Of a stretch of 64,000 nucleotides of DNA, positions 62,369-64,000 are shown piece by piece; the stretch's first letter is position 1; each line of letters starts with the position of its first letter. A program made the position numbers and the translations under genes. The DNA is taken from positions 42,097 through 106,096 of the forward strand of contig JACREZ010000013.1 in the NCBI GenBank assembly GCA_016212665.1, written 5' to 3'. The notes under the pieces are model-generated. The model ran no database searches. It saw only the letters and a list, made by a program, of their open reading frames with translations, and had not been told where the DNA came from. The DNA is from Ignavibacteriota bacterium. GTDB lineage: Bacteria > Bacteroidota > Ignavibacteria > UBA10030 > SZUA-254.

Positions 62369-62413
62369 AAGAATCTCCATACTAAATTTCGATAGTAATG
62401 TAACAAACTTTTT

Positions 62414-63757
62414 TTATAATTGATAATGTAACGAGAGAAGGCTAAATAATGATTGTGTCTCACCGGAGATAAACCAAGGACCTTTAATAATCATTCCTTC
62501 ACTTATCGTCCCATCAATGGCAAAATCCCAAAATCGAAATCCTAAGCCGAGCGTAATTCTTTGTTGACCTGCGGAAAATCCATTGGGGTCCCCATACCAT
62601 GGCTGTTCTGTAGTGCTTGTTGTAGTCGAAGTATTGGTTGCAGTCTGTTCAATCCTCGTTGATGTAAATCTGTTAAAATAGCCCATTCTACCAATGAACC
62701 AGTCAGTAAATTTCCATTCCATACCAAATGATATTTTTGGTAAGTCTGACATTTTTTCTACCCTTGAAATTGAACTCATTTTATTATTTGTTGAGAGTGA
62801 CTGAATCTGCATAGTCGCACCACCGACAAGCAATAACCGATTCTTACTATAGTTAAAGCCAATTCCCATTTCCCAAGTTGAATTACTCCACTCTGATGTT
62901 TCTACTGGGTTGCTAACTTCGGTCGTCGTAATTTTAGGCTCCCATGTGAAACTGTATAGTCGCCCAATCGGTATCAATGTTAATTTATCATCGAGTTCAT
63001 AACGCACTCTTATATCAAATCCGTATTCAGTTCCTCCATCCGTTTCAAGTGTCGTAGTCTGATAAAATGAGGAATAGGTTCCTTTCATTGAATTGAAGCC
63101 AAATAAAAAAACCGCGTCTGCAACTACGTTGTCACGAACTTCCATATTGCCACCGATTTTCAGGCGGGTTGTTCTACTTGATTGCTCAGTGACTTTTGCG
63201 ATATCATCAGCACTTCTACTCCAACCTCCAATACTCAATGACGCTCCGAGGTCAAACTTCTCAAAACGATAGGCAAGCGCTAATTCAACAGGATTGAGAG
63301 GTCTTCCAAAATCCGAAAGTCCGACCCGGAATGTTTTTCTGTTCATCTCTGAAGTCGGATCAAACCAGGCATTGGAATAATCGGAAGTGTAGAGCGGTGA
63401 CTCTCTTTTATTAAAAATAATCGCAGTATTAAAATTTTCCGAGAGTGTAATATTCGCTCCCAAATATTGTGTGCTACCACTCCCAGAAGAACCATCGGTA
63501 GTGCGGAATCCAACATCACCCCAAATGAAGTCTTTATATTCAATGAACTGTGCCGGATTAATATGCACACGCATTGCATCGTCAAGAAACGGGTTTATTG
63601 GTCCGCCACCAAGTGCAATATTTCGAGCCGTACCACCGCTTGAGAATATCTCATCTTGGGAGAATGAAAAAGCAGACACGAAAAGAACAAGAACACTTAC
63701 AAGAAGTAATCCACTGATAATACTTTCTTTATGGACAGATTTTACTTTCTGACTCAT
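62414..63757 (-). CDS. Outer-membrane beta-barrel protein (PorV-like N-terminus)
   Basis: The 447-aa protein has a signal peptide (VLFVSAFSFSQ), then GTARNIALGGGPINPFLDDAMRVHINPAQ, a motif shared by PorV/PorQ-like barrels. It continues with about a dozen amphipathic strands with Gly/aromatic alternation to a C-terminal Leu. A Thr/Ser-rich loop (TNTSTTTSTTEQ) is exposed. PorV-type proteins help T9SS substrates leave the cell; whether this one does is uncertain. It heads a two-gene unit with the Ig-like lipoprotein. Confidence 0.72.
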   Translation of the reverse strand: MSQKVKSVHKESIISGLLLVSVLVLFVSAFSFSQDEIFSSGGTARNIALGGGPINPFLDDAMRVHINPAQFIEYKDFIWGDVGFRTTDGSSGSGSTQYLGANITLSENFNTAIIFNKRESPLYTSDYSNAWFDPTSEMNRKTFRVGLSDFGRPLNPVELALAYRFEKFDLGASLSIGGWSRSADDIAKVTEQSSRTTRLKIGGNMEVRDNVVADAVFLFGFNSMKGTYSSFYQTTTLETDGGTEYGFDIRVRYELDDKLTLIPIGRLYSFTWEPKITTTEVSNPVETSEWSNSTWEMGIGFNYSKNRLLLVGGATMQIQSLSTNNKMSSISRVEKMSDLPKISFGMEWKFTDWFIGRMGYFNRFTSTRIEQTATNTSTTTSTTEQPWYGDPNGFSAGQQRITLGLGFRFWDFAIDGTISEGMIIKGPWFISGETQSLFSLLSLHYQL

Positions 63758-63799
63758 TGTTTACTCCGAACAGTTAGTGAAAGAATGTTGTTGTTTGTG

Positions 63800-63830
63800 C
63801 AAATGTACAATTGTTTCCTTGAAAATCAAA
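63800..63830 (-). promoter_or_regulatory. Bacteroidetes-type promoter (TTTG-N19-TAnnTTTG) of the barrel gene
   Basis: On the minus strand TTTG (complement of 63827-63830), a 19-nt spacer and TACATTTG (complement of 63800-63807) lie 43 bp upstream of the start at 63757. The spacer equals that of the permease promoter. The remaining 63831-64000 shows only a 6-bp hairpin (63933-63938 with 63944-63949) and no gene. Confidence 0.5.
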
Positions 63831-64000
63831 CATAAAAAGCAATCTCATTTTGTTAATTCCCTTATCCCCGCTATAGACACCCCAATAATCATGTAACCTA
63901 TTGAACAATAACGCGTATGACTGTTAGACGAATTCACCGGATGGGTGAAATATCAGGAAAATAGAACTTTTCACATTGATGCGAATACAAATAGTACCAA

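Overview
This 64-kb window (no rRNA, one tRNA) looks like chromosome from a Gram-negative member of the Bacteroidota/Chlorobiota (FCB) lineage, most like Ignavibacteria or a close relative. The evidence is four-fold: secreted proteins ending in the type IX secretion (T9SS) sorting domain with the YQNYPNPFNP hallmark, duplicated ExbD and TonB genes, many TPR lipoproteins and outer-membrane barrels, and two promoter-like sites of the Bacteroidetes type (TTTG-N19-TAnnTTTG). The taxonomic call is an inference from gene content; no marker gene in the window fixes it.

Layout. 1-3.1 kb: tandem membrane glycosyltransferase/TPR paralogues, the first cut by the window edge. 3.1-4.6 kb: a YpdA-type flavoprotein, tRNA-Thr(CGU) and a dicluster ferredoxin. 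4.8-15.4 kb: two giant T9SS-exported surface proteins that share their C-terminal third. 15.4-20 kb: a class III adenylyl cyclase with TPRs and a K+-independent proton-pumping pyrophosphatase. 20.3-30.2 kb: an envelope-energisation locus, all leftward: histidine kinase, NtrC-type activator, STAS protein, ExbB, two ExbD, two TonB, a small membrane protein, a PstS-like lipoprotein and a TPR protein. 30.4-38.3 kb: an APC transporter with a Usp-like tail, a receiver protein, an extracellular GH13 amylase and a BrnT/BrnA-like toxin-antitoxin pair whose last codon overlaps the amylase start. 38.3-49.1 kb: small hypotheticals, paired lipoproteins, a GNAT enzyme, two ABC-F ATPases (one EttA) around a PD-(D/E)xK-like protein, and a YgjV/TPR operon. 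49.2-64 kb: amino-acid permease plus aminotransferase, Pta, an HGSNAT-like acyltransferase, an islet of two orphan genes, AnmK, endonuclease IV, an NlpC/P60 hydrolase, AmrS, an Ig-like lipoprotein and an outer-membrane barrel.

The feature least explained by ordinary gene content is a family of degenerate 7-bp tandem arrays. They occupy at least seven intergenic gaps and seem to run into genes: they reach stop codons, encode an N-terminal extension of endonuclease IV, a linker of an ABC-F protein and a loop of a permease. A second candidate worth testing is a possible sigma-54 control region, with paired GCAAGA/TCTTGC inverted repeats, between the NtrC-type activator gene and the STAS-ExbB-ExbD-TonB operon.

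Gene coordinates use the start I judged best. Where a longer open frame exists, the evidence says why the shorter start was chosen.
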